Below are positions 16,676 through 25,444 of a DNA stretch of 56,818 nucleotides, in pieces. Within the stretch, counting starts at the first letter, position 1. Every line of letters begins with the position of its first letter. A program made the translations under genes and the position numbers. Location: assembly GCA_944389225.1 (NCBI GenBank), contig CALXLP010000006.1:1-56818 (forward strand), given 5' to 3'. Below the pieces are notes generated by a model, which saw nothing but the letters and a program-made list of their open reading frames with translations, was not told the origin of the DNA and did no database searches. The DNA comes from an uncultured Clostridia bacterium. GTDB taxonomy: Bacteria > Bacillota > Clostridia > TANB77 > CAG-508.

Positions 16676-17395
16676 TTATTCTTCCCAGTTATGATAAATA
16701 TTTGAAACATCATCTAAATCTTCTAGGTTTTCAATTAATCTTTCCATTTTTTCTGTTCCTTTTTCATCTAGCTTAACAGTGGTTGTTGGTACCATTTGAA
16801 CTTCTGCTTCTAAGAATTCTAACCCTGCTTCTTCTAGTTTTTCACGAACAGCCATAAAGTCTGCTGGATCTGTTGTAATTTCATATACTTCCTCTTCTGA
16901 TGAAAAATCTTCTGCTCCTGCTTCTAATGCTAACATCATTAAATCATCTTCACTCATTGATGTTGTTTCTTTTTCAATAACCATAACACCTTTTTTATTA
17001 AACATATATGATACACAACCAGTTGTTCCTAAGTTTCCTCCAGCTTTATCAAATACATGTCTAACATCTGCTGCTGTTCTATTTTTATTATCTGTTGAAG
17101 CTTCTACAATAACGGCTACTCCGTTTGGTCCATATCCTTCATATGTAATTTCTTCATAATTTTCATTACTTGTTGATGCTTTTCTAATTGCATTATTAAT
17201 TGTATCATTTGGCATATTGGCAGCCTTACATTTTGCAATAACATTCTTTAATTTTGAATTTCCTGCAGGATCTGGTCCACCTTCTTTTACAGCAATTAAT
17301 AATTCTCTTCCTAATTTTGTAAATATTTTTCCTCTTGCTGCATCTGCTTTTCCTTTTTTGGCTTGTATGTTGTGCCATTTACTGTGTCCTGACAT
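16676..17395 (-). CDS. YebC/PmpR family protein
   Basis: 239 aa from the ATG at 17395 ([18 protein letters not shown]), chosen because GGAGG lies 8 nt upstream; an earlier in-frame start is a longer artefact. [10 protein letters not shown] and the segment [14 protein letters not shown] are family hallmarks. Three alpha/beta domains are expected, and the C-terminus ends in an acidic [17 protein letters not shown]. These proteins are described as transcription regulators and, for some members, as factors acting on stalled ribosomes; which applies here is unknown. It has its own upstream gap and a terminator, so it is a single-gene unit. Confidence 0.92.
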   Translation of the reverse strand: MSGHSKWHNIQAKKGKADAARGKIFTKLGRELLIAVKEGGPDPAGNSKLKNVIAKCKAANMPNDTINNAIRKASTSNENYEEITYEGYGPNGVAVIVEASTDNKNRTAADVRHVFDKAGGNLGTTGCVSYMFNKKGVMVIEKETTSMSEDDLMMLALEAGAEDFSSEEEVYEITTDPADFMAVREKLEEAGLEFLEAEVQMVPTTTVKLDEKGTEKMERLIENLEDLDDVSNIYHNWEE

Positions 17396-17484
17396 TTTAA
17401 TTCCTCCTTTTTTATTCTTCAATATTTTATCATAGTTTTTCTATTTTGTGTAGTATTTTACAAATAAAAGTTGTTTTTATTTAA

Positions 17485-17527
17485 TAAAAAAGGAATATAT
17501 TCTACTTTAAATAGAACATATTCCTTT
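17485..17527 (-). terminator. Terminator at the end of the hydrolase cluster
   Basis: AAAGGAATAT pairs with ATATTCCTTT and TTCTA with TAGAA inside. The T-run lies on the minus strand, after the gene remnant at 17549-17788. Confidence 0.7.
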
Positions 17528-17548
17528 CCTCTTTGTCGTTATATAACT

Positions 17549-17788
17549 TTAAAGATTTAAATATTTATCAACAAGTTTCTCAAATTCCTCCGTTTCATTA
17601 AAATAGCTCTCATGCTTACTCACATCAAATGTTTTGACATTTTCTTGCATCAGCATTTCACATAACCCATTTATAAGTTCTGGGTTTTTTAAATTGTATG
17701 TATATAATTCTTTTCGTAATTCCTTTTCTTTTTGTGCAGATTCAAGAAACCTTTGAACTTCTGGCTTGGCTTCATATTCTGCCTTGAG
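17549..17788 (-). pseudogene. C-terminal remnant of an unidentified protein
   Basis: An open frame of about 79 codons runs from just after an in-frame TAG (17789-17791) to TAA at 17549. It reads KAEYEAKPEVQRFLES and ends FEKLVDKYLNL, with good charge pattern and codon use for this genome. There is no start codon or ribosome site, so it looks like the tail of a gene whose 5' part is lost. It sits 23 bases downstream of the PHP gene. The parent family is not recognised. Confidence 0.55.
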
Positions 17789-17811
17789 CTACATATGTCA
17801 ATATTTTTTAC

Positions 17812-18654
17812 TTACTTTAAATCTATAAAATTTAATTTTTCAATAATGTCTTTCCCTATAATTTCATTTGCTAATTCCACAAATTCATTAAATAACTCAA
17901 TTTGGCCTCTATGGTGAGTATCTATACCATACACCACATGAATGTCATATTCTGATGCAATCTTCCAAAATTCTTTACATGGATATGCTACTTTCTTTAA
18001 TTTTTTTCTTTGTTCTTCTATTGGTTTGTGATTCAATTTTCCATTTTCATAGTATGTTTCTGCAAATATATTATTTAAATTAATTTCTAATGGTACACCA
18101 TATTTTTCAGCAGCTTGACAAATAAGGTGTGCAACTTTTGCTTCAATTTCTCCAAATTCTTTTCTCTTTAACATATATAAATCAGGATGTGCAATAATAT
18201 CTGGAATTTCACATTTCATTGCTTGTTCTATATATTCTGCATATCTTAATAATTCTTTATCTGAAAAATCATCTTTTCCATGTATTTTTAAATTTTTATT
18301 ATCATCATAAGCAAAATGCTGTCCTAAAATCAATTTATCTGTTTCATCTTTTAACTCTTTTAAGTTTTCTTCTTCTCCTGGTAAATATTCCACTTCATAC
18401 CCACTTTGGATTTCAATTTGTCCAGCATATTTTTCTTTTAATGTTTGTATGCTCTCTAAATATTCTTTTCTTTGATTATATTTCATACGCATATGTTTTC
18501 TTTTATCTATTTTATTTTTTTCTGGACAATGGTCTGTAAAAGTCATTCTTTTAAATCCCATTTTGATGTATGCTTCTACATATTCTTCATCTGTCAAATC
18601 TAAATCTGCGTGTCCACATCTATATGTATGTGAATGATAATTAAATTCTTGCAT
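17812..18654 (-). CDS. PHP-domain phosphoesterase, histidinol-phosphatase-like
   Basis: 280 aa. It shows the PHP metal ligands: H7-S-H9, C-G-H15, T-D41-H42, a middle GHFA-like segment LILGQHFAYDD, IAHPDLYM and the terminal GIDTHHRGQ. The length fits HisK/HisJ-type histidinol phosphatases, but no his genes are nearby, so the substrate may be another small phosphate ester. It is first of a run of seven closely spaced hydrolase genes counted from the downstream end. The start is preceded by AAAGGAGGAAAAATC. Confidence 0.8.
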   Translation of the reverse strand: MQEFNYHSHTYRCGHADLDLTDEEYVEAYIKMGFKRMTFTDHCPEKNKIDKRKHMRMKYNQRKEYLESIQTLKEKYAGQIEIQSGYEVEYLPGEEENLKELKDETDKLILGQHFAYDDNKNLKIHGKDDFSDKELLRYAEYIEQAMKCEIPDIIAHPDLYMLKRKEFGEIEAKVAHLICQAAEKYGVPLEINLNNIFAETYYENGKLNHKPIEEQRKKLKKVAYPCKEFWKIASEYDIHVVYGIDTHHRGQIELFNEFVELANEIIGKDIIEKLNFIDLK

Positions 18655-18671
18655 GATTTTTCCTCCTTTTA

Positions 18672-19280
18672 CTATTCATTATCTAATATATCTGGGAACA
18701 ATGTGTATATATTAAATCCCAACATATTATCAAATCCTTTCTTTAATTTTTGTATTTCTTTAACAAAGTAGATTGTATTTTCAAATATCCCTCTTCTTAT
18801 CATAATATCAATTAGTCTTTTTTCTAATGTCACATTTACATTTGTACATATCATATCACATAAATTAATAATTCTTTCATAAATGGTATATTCATGTGTT
18901 TGTATAAAATTTGATAAATCCACATTTTCTTCTGGCAACCATCCTATTGTGCACATATAGTCATTATTTAAAAATGAATGTGTTAAACAAACATTAGCAT
19001 ATTCATCAGCATACCCTTCTTGTTTTATATATTGATAACCATTTTGTGGATGTTCTAAAAATCCACCTATTCCTTTTCCAATATCATGAATATATCCTAA
19101 CGTTTTTGCTTTTTCTACATCTAATCCTAGTTTTTCTGCTATTTTACCTGCAGAATTTCCTACACATATAGAATGATCTATCCAATTTGTATCCTCCGTT
19201 TTTCTCCTAAATTCTTCTAACATTTGTAATGCTTTTTCTGTTGTTAATTCCACTTTTTTCACTCCTTCGAATTTATCCAT
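18672..19280 (-). CDS. HD-domain phosphohydrolase
   Basis: 202 aa. H36 (IDHSICVGNSAGKIAEKLGL), the pair H65-D66 (GYIHDIGKG) and later NLCDMIC give the H...HD...D set of the HD superfamily. The segment around HPQNGYQYIKQEGY is usual in small HD proteins acting on nucleotides or phosphorylated small molecules. Its start overlaps the end of the HIT-like gene by 8 bases, so the two are translationally coupled. The substrate is unknown. Confidence 0.8.
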   Translation of the reverse strand: MDKFEGVKKVELTTEKALQMLEEFRRKTEDTNWIDHSICVGNSAGKIAEKLGLDVEKAKTLGYIHDIGKGIGGFLEHPQNGYQYIKQEGYADEYANVCLTHSFLNNDYMCTIGWLPEENVDLSNFIQTHEYTIYERIINLCDMICTNVNVTLEKRLIDIMIRRGIFENTIYFVKEIQKLKKGFDNMLGFNIYTLFPDILDNE

Positions 19281-19758
19281 TGTTCCAATTTATTATATTA
19301 TATTTTTCGCTTTTTTCCAATATTTGAATCTGTTTTTGTATTTCTTGTATATCTTCATCATTAAATGGTTTAAATGTATCATAAAATCCTGTATCTTTAT
19401 ATGGAAATACTAAAGCTTGTCCAAATGGTTGTGTTCTGGAATCTCTAGTTCTTCCATACAAATGTATATGAAAAACTGGTTTTGTTCCTTCTACATATGC
19501 CCAATTTCCATTTTCTTGATAATTGATTCTTTCTATATGAACTCCTCTATTTCTCATCCCTATTATCATTGCTTCACTAACTAACATGGTTAGTCTCATC
19601 ACTTCAATAGCTTCTTTTGGACTCAAATCCAATCTACTTGCAAAATATTTTTCCTTTGCTCTTATCCAAATATGACCTCCATCTCCCCTTGGAATATGTG
19701 GCACTTTCGGTACACAAGCCATAAATGTTTCTGTTTCATATATGATAATATCATTCAT
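19273..19758 (-). CDS. HIT-like family protein with altered triad
   Basis: 161 aa. The segment KPVFHIHLYGRTRDSR resembles the histidine triad H-x-H-x-H of nucleotide hydrolases and transferases, with H97 and H99 kept and tyrosine at 101. N-terminal strands with HIPRGDGGHIWIRA and a long helix follow the fold. It probably acts on a nucleotide or similar small phosphate compound, in line with neighbours. The loss of the last His means catalysis should not be assumed. Confidence 0.65.
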   Translation of the reverse strand: MNDIIIYETETFMACVPKVPHIPRGDGGHIWIRAKEKYFASRLDLSPKEAIEVMRLTMLVSEAMIIGMRNRGVHIERINYQENGNWAYVEGTKPVFHIHLYGRTRDSRTQPFGQALVFPYKDTGFYDTFKPFNDEDIQEIQKQIQILEKSEKYNIINWNNG

Positions 19759-19784
19759 AATATTTCTCCTTTACATTTCATACA

Positions 19785-20303
19785 TTATCCTTCATTGGCC
19801 AATATTTTCTTTTTCTTCATATAAATATCATTTTTAAATACTGCATATATTCCAACTAATAGTAAAGTTAATTCTCCTAATACCATAAACCAACTTTGAT
19901 AATAGGTATAATAAATTCCATATGTTATTCCTGTTGTTATTCCTGATATTCTGACCAATTTCATATTTGACTGCCACAAACAATATGTTCTGATGATAGA
20001 ACCAATTGTTGGCAACAAAGATATTGTACCATCCCATGTAAACATACAATTTACAATAATAATACTTTCAAAAAAGAATAAAATAACAATATACACTATT
20101 TTATTAATTTTATTTTTATTGATAAATATAAATGTTCTAATAAAATTTATAAGACTTAACACTGCTCCTGTATATGCTGTTATGATAAAATCATAAATTG
20201 CTTCTAAAAGACAACTTAATGATTGTACAAATAACGATTTTTTTCTTTCTTTTATACAAATGCTAATGACTAGTGTGAAAACTGCTAATATACTAAATAT
20301 CAT
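19785..20303 (-). CDS. YgjV-family membrane protein
   Basis: 172 aa with about five hydrophobic helices. The pattern ICIKERKKSLFVQSLSCLLE, LINFIRTFIFINKNK and TIGSIIRTYCLWQSN matches the uncharacterised inner-membrane YgjV family. It lies between hydrolase genes with gaps of 26 and 14 bases and is co-transcribed. Its function is unknown; it might move a nucleoside-like substrate, but nothing in the sequence proves it. Confidence 0.7.
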   Translation of the reverse strand: MIFSILAVFTLVISICIKERKKSLFVQSLSCLLEAIYDFIITAYTGAVLSLINFIRTFIFINKNKINKIVYIVILFFFESIIIVNCMFTWDGTISLLPTIGSIIRTYCLWQSNMKLVRISGITTGITYGIYYTYYQSWFMVLGELTLLLVGIYAVFKNDIYMKKKKILANEG

Positions 20304-20317
20304 TTTTCTTCCCTCTT

Positions 20318-21751
20318 TTATTGTTTCAATTTTTTAAATAAATCTTCATATATTTTATCTGCATTTAAATACATTACCATATGAATTTTTCTATCATTTT
20401 CATGAAAATGATAACTTAAATCTTCGTTAATATCTGGACAACTAATTTCTTTTTCTTCAAACCATTCTCTATTAACTAAATAAGCTATAACACTAATATC
20501 CCAAATTACTCTTCTTGTTCGAATTCCCAATACTTCATTATTATAAAATCCTCTACATAAATAATTACATAGTTCATTTTTTCCTTTTAAATATTGTTCT
20601 AATTCAAAGATTGATGTTTTTAAATTAGAGGCCACACCTTTGCAAGGTATGATTGTTAATTTGACTTTTGATGTAAATATGTCTTTTACAGCTTGTACAT
20701 CTTGTCTAAAATTAAATTCACAATTATTTTCACATACAGGACTATTTCCTCCAAGCCAAATAATTTCAATCTTGTCCATAATTTCTGGTGCTTTTTTTAT
20801 AGCTAATGCAACATTGGTAATCGCTCCAATTGCCATAATATATGTTTGCTCATTTCTATTTGCTATTTCAATCATTTTTTCTACTGCTTCATTTGTTTCA
20901 TTATATCCATTTTCTAAATAATCTGTTGCTCCTTTAAATACTTTTCCTTCTGTATTAAAATTAAGCCATTTTGCTATTTTTAGTACTTCCTGATAACTCT
21001 TTTCTAGTCCCTCTTCTATGCTAATATCATTATCCCAATGATATGGTGCAATGGTAATCGCCTCTATATGAAATCTATCTTGAGATTTTATCATATAACT
21101 GACTGCAAATTGATCATCCCACGTGTTATATGTGTCTGTGTCTAGAATTACATTTATCTTTTCTACTTTATCTTCTTTTTTATATAATGGATTCAACTTT
21201 TCATATATTTCGTTCCAATTCTTAACTCTCTCAAATCTAGTTTCTTGCTTATTATATCTTGTCGTCATTTGTAAACATTTCACACCATGATTTTCAATAT
21301 CTTCACAATGTTTACTGGAATCTTCAATCATCATATCGATATGATTTGCCCTACATACTTCACCTTTTCCATGTCTGTTGGTAAGTATCAATTTATCATA
21401 ATAAATCTCATATTTTGCTAGCCAATCTTTTGTCATTTCTAATGGATTTACATATTCTCCATTATCTCTTGCAGAAATGATATATATATCATTTCCATCT
21501 TGTTTTAATTTGTCAATGACTCTTTTTGCATTTTCCAATGGTTTTAAGTTTGTAGCAATTCTTTGTATATTGGTATGATAAAATTCATCACTTTCTTCTT
21601 GTGACCAATCAAACATGTCTATGGTTATATATACTGGATTTTCATTTATAATCCCTGTATTTCTTAGTTGTTTATCATATTTTAAATATTCTTTTAGTAA
21701 GTCATCATCAAAATTGGATATGCAATTATCTATATCGATTCCTATTCTCAT
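20318..21751 (-). CDS. Fusion of 5'-deoxynucleotidase-like HAD and nucleoside hydrolase
   Basis: 477 aa with two catalytic parts. Residues 1-190 resemble the NT5C group of the HAD superfamily: D5-I-D7-N at the start, IISARDN as motif II and HIDMMIEDS as the acidic motif. Residues 198-477 are an inosine-uridine nucleoside hydrolase: D204-T-D206-T with W-D-D (211-213) is the Ca2+ site, and MAIGAITNVALAI and ISVIAYLV fit the family. One chain could dephosphorylate a nucleotide and then cleave the nucleoside to base and ribose. The ribosome site is weak. Neighbours are other phosphohydrolases. Confidence 0.8.
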   Translation of the reverse strand: MRIGIDIDNCISNFDDDLLKEYLKYDKQLRNTGIINENPVYITIDMFDWSQEESDEFYHTNIQRIATNLKPLENAKRVIDKLKQDGNDIYIISARDNGEYVNPLEMTKDWLAKYEIYYDKLILTNRHGKGEVCRANHIDMMIEDSSKHCEDIENHGVKCLQMTTRYNKQETRFERVKNWNEIYEKLNPLYKKEDKVEKINVILDTDTYNTWDDQFAVSYMIKSQDRFHIEAITIAPYHWDNDISIEEGLEKSYQEVLKIAKWLNFNTEGKVFKGATDYLENGYNETNEAVEKMIEIANRNEQTYIMAIGAITNVALAIKKAPEIMDKIEIIWLGGNSPVCENNCEFNFRQDVQAVKDIFTSKVKLTIIPCKGVASNLKTSIFELEQYLKGKNELCNYLCRGFYNNEVLGIRTRRVIWDISVIAYLVNREWFEEKEISCPDINEDLSYHFHENDRKIHMVMYLNADKIYEDLFKKLKQ

Positions 21752-21778
21752 ATGTTTTCCCTTCTATTATTATATGTT

Positions 21779-22336
21779 TTAATTTTTTATCTCAAATGTT
21801 CGTATTTCACAATTATTCAAATTTAAATCTTCTAATATTCCTTCTTCATTTGCTCCATTAAAATATCCATTAATGGCTCTTGTTACTCCACCATGTGTAA
21901 CAATTAAAATATTTTTTTCTGTATACGCTTCTTTTAACTCATCTATTAAATTCCATACTCTATTACATAAATCCTGTATGGTTTCTACACCTTTATATTC
22001 TTTATTCAGACTATAATTATTTAGTATCTCTGAATACCAATTCTCATCTTGAATTTCTTCTCTTGTTTTCCCTTCAAATTCTCCAAATCCTCTTTCTTCT
22101 AGTGCTTCTTTGAATATAATAGGTACATTTTTTGCTTCATTAATAATTTCTGCTGTTTTTCTAGCTCTCTTCAATGTAGAAGATACAATCATGTCTATTG
22201 GATAATCTTTTAAAATATTCTTTACTTCTTTTGCTTGTTCAATTCCTTTTTCGTTTAATTCAATATCTGTCTTTCCTTGAATTCTTCCTTCCTTATTCCA
22301 ATTGGTTTGTCCATGTCTAATGATATAAAACTTCAT
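21779..22336 (-). CDS. Histidine phosphatase family protein
   Basis: 185 aa. R7-H8-G-Q-T opens the protein (IIRHGQTNWNKEGRIQGKTD), Glu near 82 in EALEERGFGEFEGKTREE and the second His in IVTHGGVTRA complete the phosphohistidine active site. The short length fits a broad phosphatase (cobalamin-phosphate or phosphoglycerate-mutase type). There are no cob genes nearby, so the substrate stays open. It is in the same transcription unit as the fusion protein, 27 bases upstream of it. Confidence 0.85.
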   Translation of the reverse strand: MKFYIIRHGQTNWNKEGRIQGKTDIELNEKGIEQAKEVKNILKDYPIDMIVSSTLKRARKTAEIINEAKNVPIIFKEALEERGFGEFEGKTREEIQDENWYSEILNNYSLNKEYKGVETIQDLCNRVWNLIDELKEAYTEKNILIVTHGGVTRAINGYFNGANEEGILEDLNLNNCEIRTFEIKN

Positions 22337-22356
22337 ATAAATTTCCTTCCTTTATT

Positions 22357-23008
22357 TTAATTCATTTCTTTTAATAATGGAATCACATCTGATAAAGATT
22401 CTAATTTTGCATATACAAGATTTTCTATTTCTTTTGAAGGTTCTTCTAAATCTGGTATCATAATAGGTTTCATTCCTGCTCTATATATAGATAAAACACC
22501 ATTGGCTGTATCTTCAACGCCTATACATTCTTCTTTAGATAAATTTAATTGTTCTATACATTTTGAATAGATCTCCGGGTCTGGTTTTCCGCTTAGTTAC
22601 TATATCTCCTCCCATTATTATATCAAAGTAATCAACTACTCCAACCTTTTTCAAATATTTCTTTATCACTTCTAAATTAGAAGAACTTGCCACTGCCATT
22701 TTATAATCATTATTTTTTAGGAAATCTAATAATTCTAATAGTCCTTTTTTTGGTTCTATCGGATTATTTTCAAAATATTTTTCAACATATTTCTCTCTTG
22801 TTTTCAACAATTTTTCAACATCTAAGCCTTCAAACTTATTACCTAATATTTCTTTTAAACGTTTATTGTTTGTTCCTCTTATTTGTGTTAATGTTTGATC
22901 GTCTATTTTTACATTTAAATCTTCTCCTGCATGTTTTAATCCTCCTTCTTTTATATGTTCTGTATCTAACATTGTTCCATCCATATCAAATATCACTGCT
23001 TTTATCAT
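22357..23008 (-). pseudogene. HAD-family phosphatase (beta-phosphoglucomutase type), frameshifted
   Basis: The first 140 codons give a normal HAD protein: FDMDGTMLDTE at the start, VASSSNLEVIKKYLKK in motif II, then IIMGGDIV. At a run of four T (22585-22588, plus strand) the frame breaks. Removing one base restores K-P-D-P-E-I-Y, the usual motif III, and continues through GVEDTANGVLS to a stop at 22357 (about 216 aa). Either the gene is inactive, or the run is slippery, or the assembly has an indel. It is the first gene of the hydrolase run. Confidence 0.75.
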
Positions 23009-23142
23009 CGTAATTACACTCCTTCATTTTTTATATAAATTCCTTTGCTAATCTTATTTTAACAATATTGTAATAAAAATTGCAATATTGGATTGCAGAA
23101 ATACCTTTTATTCTTTATTTTTCTGTTTTAAACTTTTTTTAT

Positions 23143-23748
23143 TTATATTATAAAATAAGAATTTGTTTCTCTATTTTCAAGAATGTCATCTGCAAAAAAG
23201 GCATATTTAAATCTAATTCTATTATCCCAGATAATGTTTTCAATCTCACATTTTCCTAAAACATTTAATATATCAAACGTAAATGTATTCGGTATTCTTA
23301 ATACCAAATTATGTGTTATATTCTCTTTTGCTTTATAAAACATTTCCTTTATACTTGGTTGTGTCATTTCTAAATTCATCACATGCTCTTTTTTGTTACT
23401 TCCCGCACTCCAATCTGGGTCTAATATTGCAACTTCTGCTTGTATATTTTGTAAAAGATTTTCATCTAAAACATTTCCTTGTATAAATTCTGTTCTATTT
23501 TGAACTCCATATAATTGTGCATTTTTCTTTGCTGATACAATTCTTTCTTCATCCATATCAATTCCATAAACATAATCTAGTTTTTTAGCTAATTGAATAA
23601 CCGTCATTCCCAATGCACAACATAATTCTACACCTGTTTTATACTCACTCAATCTTTTAGCCAAATGTTTACTTATGACTTCTGGACAACTCATATAGAT
23701 TCCATCTGCATCCCCATATATTTCTTTAGAGAATTTATTTTCATTCAT
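23143..23748 (-). CDS. Class I SAM-dependent methyltransferase, TGS1-like
   Basis: 201 aa. The SAM site is GVELCCALGMTVIQLAKKL, with acidic motif II YGIDMDEERI and motif IV ILDPDWSAG. The DPDW tetrad resembles the DPPW of the TGS1 (RNA cap guanine-N2) methyltransferase family, whose bacterial members methylate unknown substrates. Nucleic acid N-methylation is possible. Its start lacks a strong ribosome site (AAAGGGAGCATAAA). It is separated from the hydrolase cluster by 134 bases. Confidence 0.75.
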   Translation of the reverse strand: MNENKFSKEIYGDADGIYMSCPEVISKHLAKRLSEYKTGVELCCALGMTVIQLAKKLDYVYGIDMDEERIVSAKKNAQLYGVQNRTEFIQGNVLDENLLQNIQAEVAILDPDWSAGSNKKEHVMNLEMTQPSIKEMFYKAKENITHNLVLRIPNTFTFDILNVLGKCEIENIIWDNRIRFKYAFFADDILENRETNSYFII

Positions 23749-23930
23749 TTTATGCTCCCTTTTATATCTTAATGTATTTCTTCTTAATAATAATCATATT
23801 TTCCAATAATTATTTTTTTCATCATACCATAAAGTCTAAAAAAAATAAAGTTTCAAAATAAATCGATTGTTTTGGAAACTTCATTATAATTTTTTTCATT
23901 ATTAAAAATTTATATGTATATAATAGAAAC

Positions 23931-23961
23931 GGATGTCTTTGGCAAAATGCCTCTGACATCC
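23931..23961 (-). terminator. Terminator of the orphan gene at 23988-24431
   Basis: GGATGTC pairs with GACATCC and GGCA with TGCC inside. It lies 27 nt after the gene's stop codon. Confidence 0.6.
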
Positions 23962-23987
23962 TTGTTCCTATTGATAGAAGTGTTTTC

Positions 23988-24431
23988 CTACAGGCCAAAA
24001 TATAAGGCGCTGAAAAGTTCCTCAACCATTCCTTCGAACTCTTGTCCTACGAAATCATTCACTCCTGCCGTTGTGACGGTTTTTACCAGTTCTATGATAT
24101 GGTTTTTTTCCTCCTCTTTCCATTGCTTTCCCTGGACAGCTTTTTTCAAGGTTACATCTCCTTTGATGATAACCTCGTTAATGCAGGCTCTCGCCAACAT
24201 TATCTCCGCAATCTCTGCAGCACGCTCCTGGCATTTTTTCAGGCCTATTTCCAACTCCACTCCATATTGATCAAGAACATCGTTCTTAATCGGAGTAGTG
24301 ACTTCTTTCACTAGCCTTTTCTTCATCTCTTTCGAGAAAACCAGGCTTCTAGCCTTTGTTGTTATTTCTGGATACCGCTTAATAACATCTCCTATATCCA
24401 GAAAATCGATTGTCATCATTTCAACTCCCAT
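23988..24431 (-). CDS. Orphan protein, unknown, higher-GC gene
   Basis: 147 aa. A soluble, strongly helical protein, with lysine/glutamate-rich segments and no transmembrane region. No family is recognised. The base composition is clearly richer in G+C (about 45% by eye) than its neighbours, and the codons differ (GCC, GGC, CTC and GTG used freely), pointing to recent transfer. The ATG at 24431 is preceded by AGGAGGT, 8 nt upstream, an excellent site, and a stand-alone terminator follows. The same combination is seen in genes at 37592 and 43454. Confidence 0.6.
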   Translation of the reverse strand: MGVEMMTIDFLDIGDVIKRYPEITTKARSLVFSKEMKKRLVKEVTTPIKNDVLDQYGVELEIGLKKCQERAAEIAEIMLARACINEVIIKGDVTLKKAVQGKQWKEEEKNHIIELVKTVTTAGVNDFVGQEFEGMVEELFSALYFGL

Positions 24432-24505
24432 CTTCTTTACCTCCTGATAATAAATTTTTATTGGGTCTATATTTATTATACCATTTTTTGAAATATTATG
24501 TCAAT

Positions 24506-25288
24506 TTATCCTAATGCCACATCTAATATCATCATAATCACAAAACCAACTGCTACACCAATTGTTCCAATATTTGAATGCTCTCCTTCTTGTGATTCGG
24601 GAATCAATTCTTCTACAACAACATAAATCATTGCTCCTGCCGCAAAAGCTAATAAATATGGTAATATTGGTACAATTGTATTCGTTAATAATATGGTTAT
24701 GATAGCTGCAACTGGCTCAACAATTCCGGACAATGTTCCATACATAAACGCTTTTAACTTAGACACCCCTTGGGTTCTTAATGGCATAGATATAATAGCA
24801 CCTTCTGGAAAGTTTTGGATTGCTATGCCAATTGCTAAACTAATTGCACCCGCTAGACTAATTCCTACATTTCCTATCATAGCTCCCGCTAATGTCACTC
24901 CCATAGCCATCCCTTCTGGGATATTATGAAGTGTTACAGCAAAAACAAGCATAGTCGATTCTTTTATTTTCGCTTTAATTCCTTCTGGTTTATCTGTATG
25001 TAAATGTAAATGTGGTATGATACTATCTAAAATCAATAAAAAACCAATTCCTAATAGAAATCCAATAACTGCTGGTAACCATGAAATTTCATGTTGTTCT
25101 ATTGCCATTTCCATAGATGGCATGAGTAATGACCAAATAGATGCTGCCATCATGACACCTGCTGCAAAACCAATTAATAATTTTTCTACTGTTTTATGAA
25201 TAGATTTTTTCATAAAAAATACCATTGCAGAACCTAAAAGTGTTCCTAAAAATGGTATAACTAATATCATAATCATATCTATATTCAT
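24506..25288 (-). CDS. ZIP-family metal transporter
   Basis: 260 aa with about eight hydrophobic helices. The diagnostic HNIPEGMAMGV segment (metal site of helix IV) and QNFPEGAIISMP of helix V are present, and a short His-rich loop PHLHLHTD precedes them. It imports divalent metals such as zinc, iron or manganese; the selectivity cannot be read from sequence. The start is preceded by GGGAGAAATAT. It stands alone between terminators. Confidence 0.9.
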   Translation of the reverse strand: MNIDMIMILVIPFLGTLLGSAMVFFMKKSIHKTVEKLLIGFAAGVMMAASIWSLLMPSMEMAIEQHEISWLPAVIGFLLGIGFLLILDSIIPHLHLHTDKPEGIKAKIKESTMLVFAVTLHNIPEGMAMGVTLAGAMIGNVGISLAGAISLAIGIAIQNFPEGAIISMPLRTQGVSKLKAFMYGTLSGIVEPVAAIITILLTNTIVPILPYLLAFAAGAMIYVVVEELIPESQEGEHSNIGTIGVAVGFVIMMILDVALG

Positions 25289-25374
25289 ATATTTCTCCCT
25301 TCTTCTGTATATTTTATCATAGTTGTATCATATTTTTATCAATTTGTATAGCCTATATTTTTTCTTATTCAACA

Positions 25375-25417
25375 AAAAAATGTACATAAAATTAACAAAA
25401 TTTTATGTACATTTTTT
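25375..25417 (-). terminator. Terminator downstream of the AIM24 gene
   Basis: AAATGTACATAAAATT pairs with AATTTTATGTACATTT; T-runs lie on both sides. Confidence 0.75.
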
Positions 25418-25444
25418 ACCCCTTTTATTTTATATTATTTTTCT

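Noticed and set aside
23822-24025. Minus-strand frame partly overlapping the orphan gene's end
   Set aside because: No ribosome site; it runs through the terminator hairpin at 23931.
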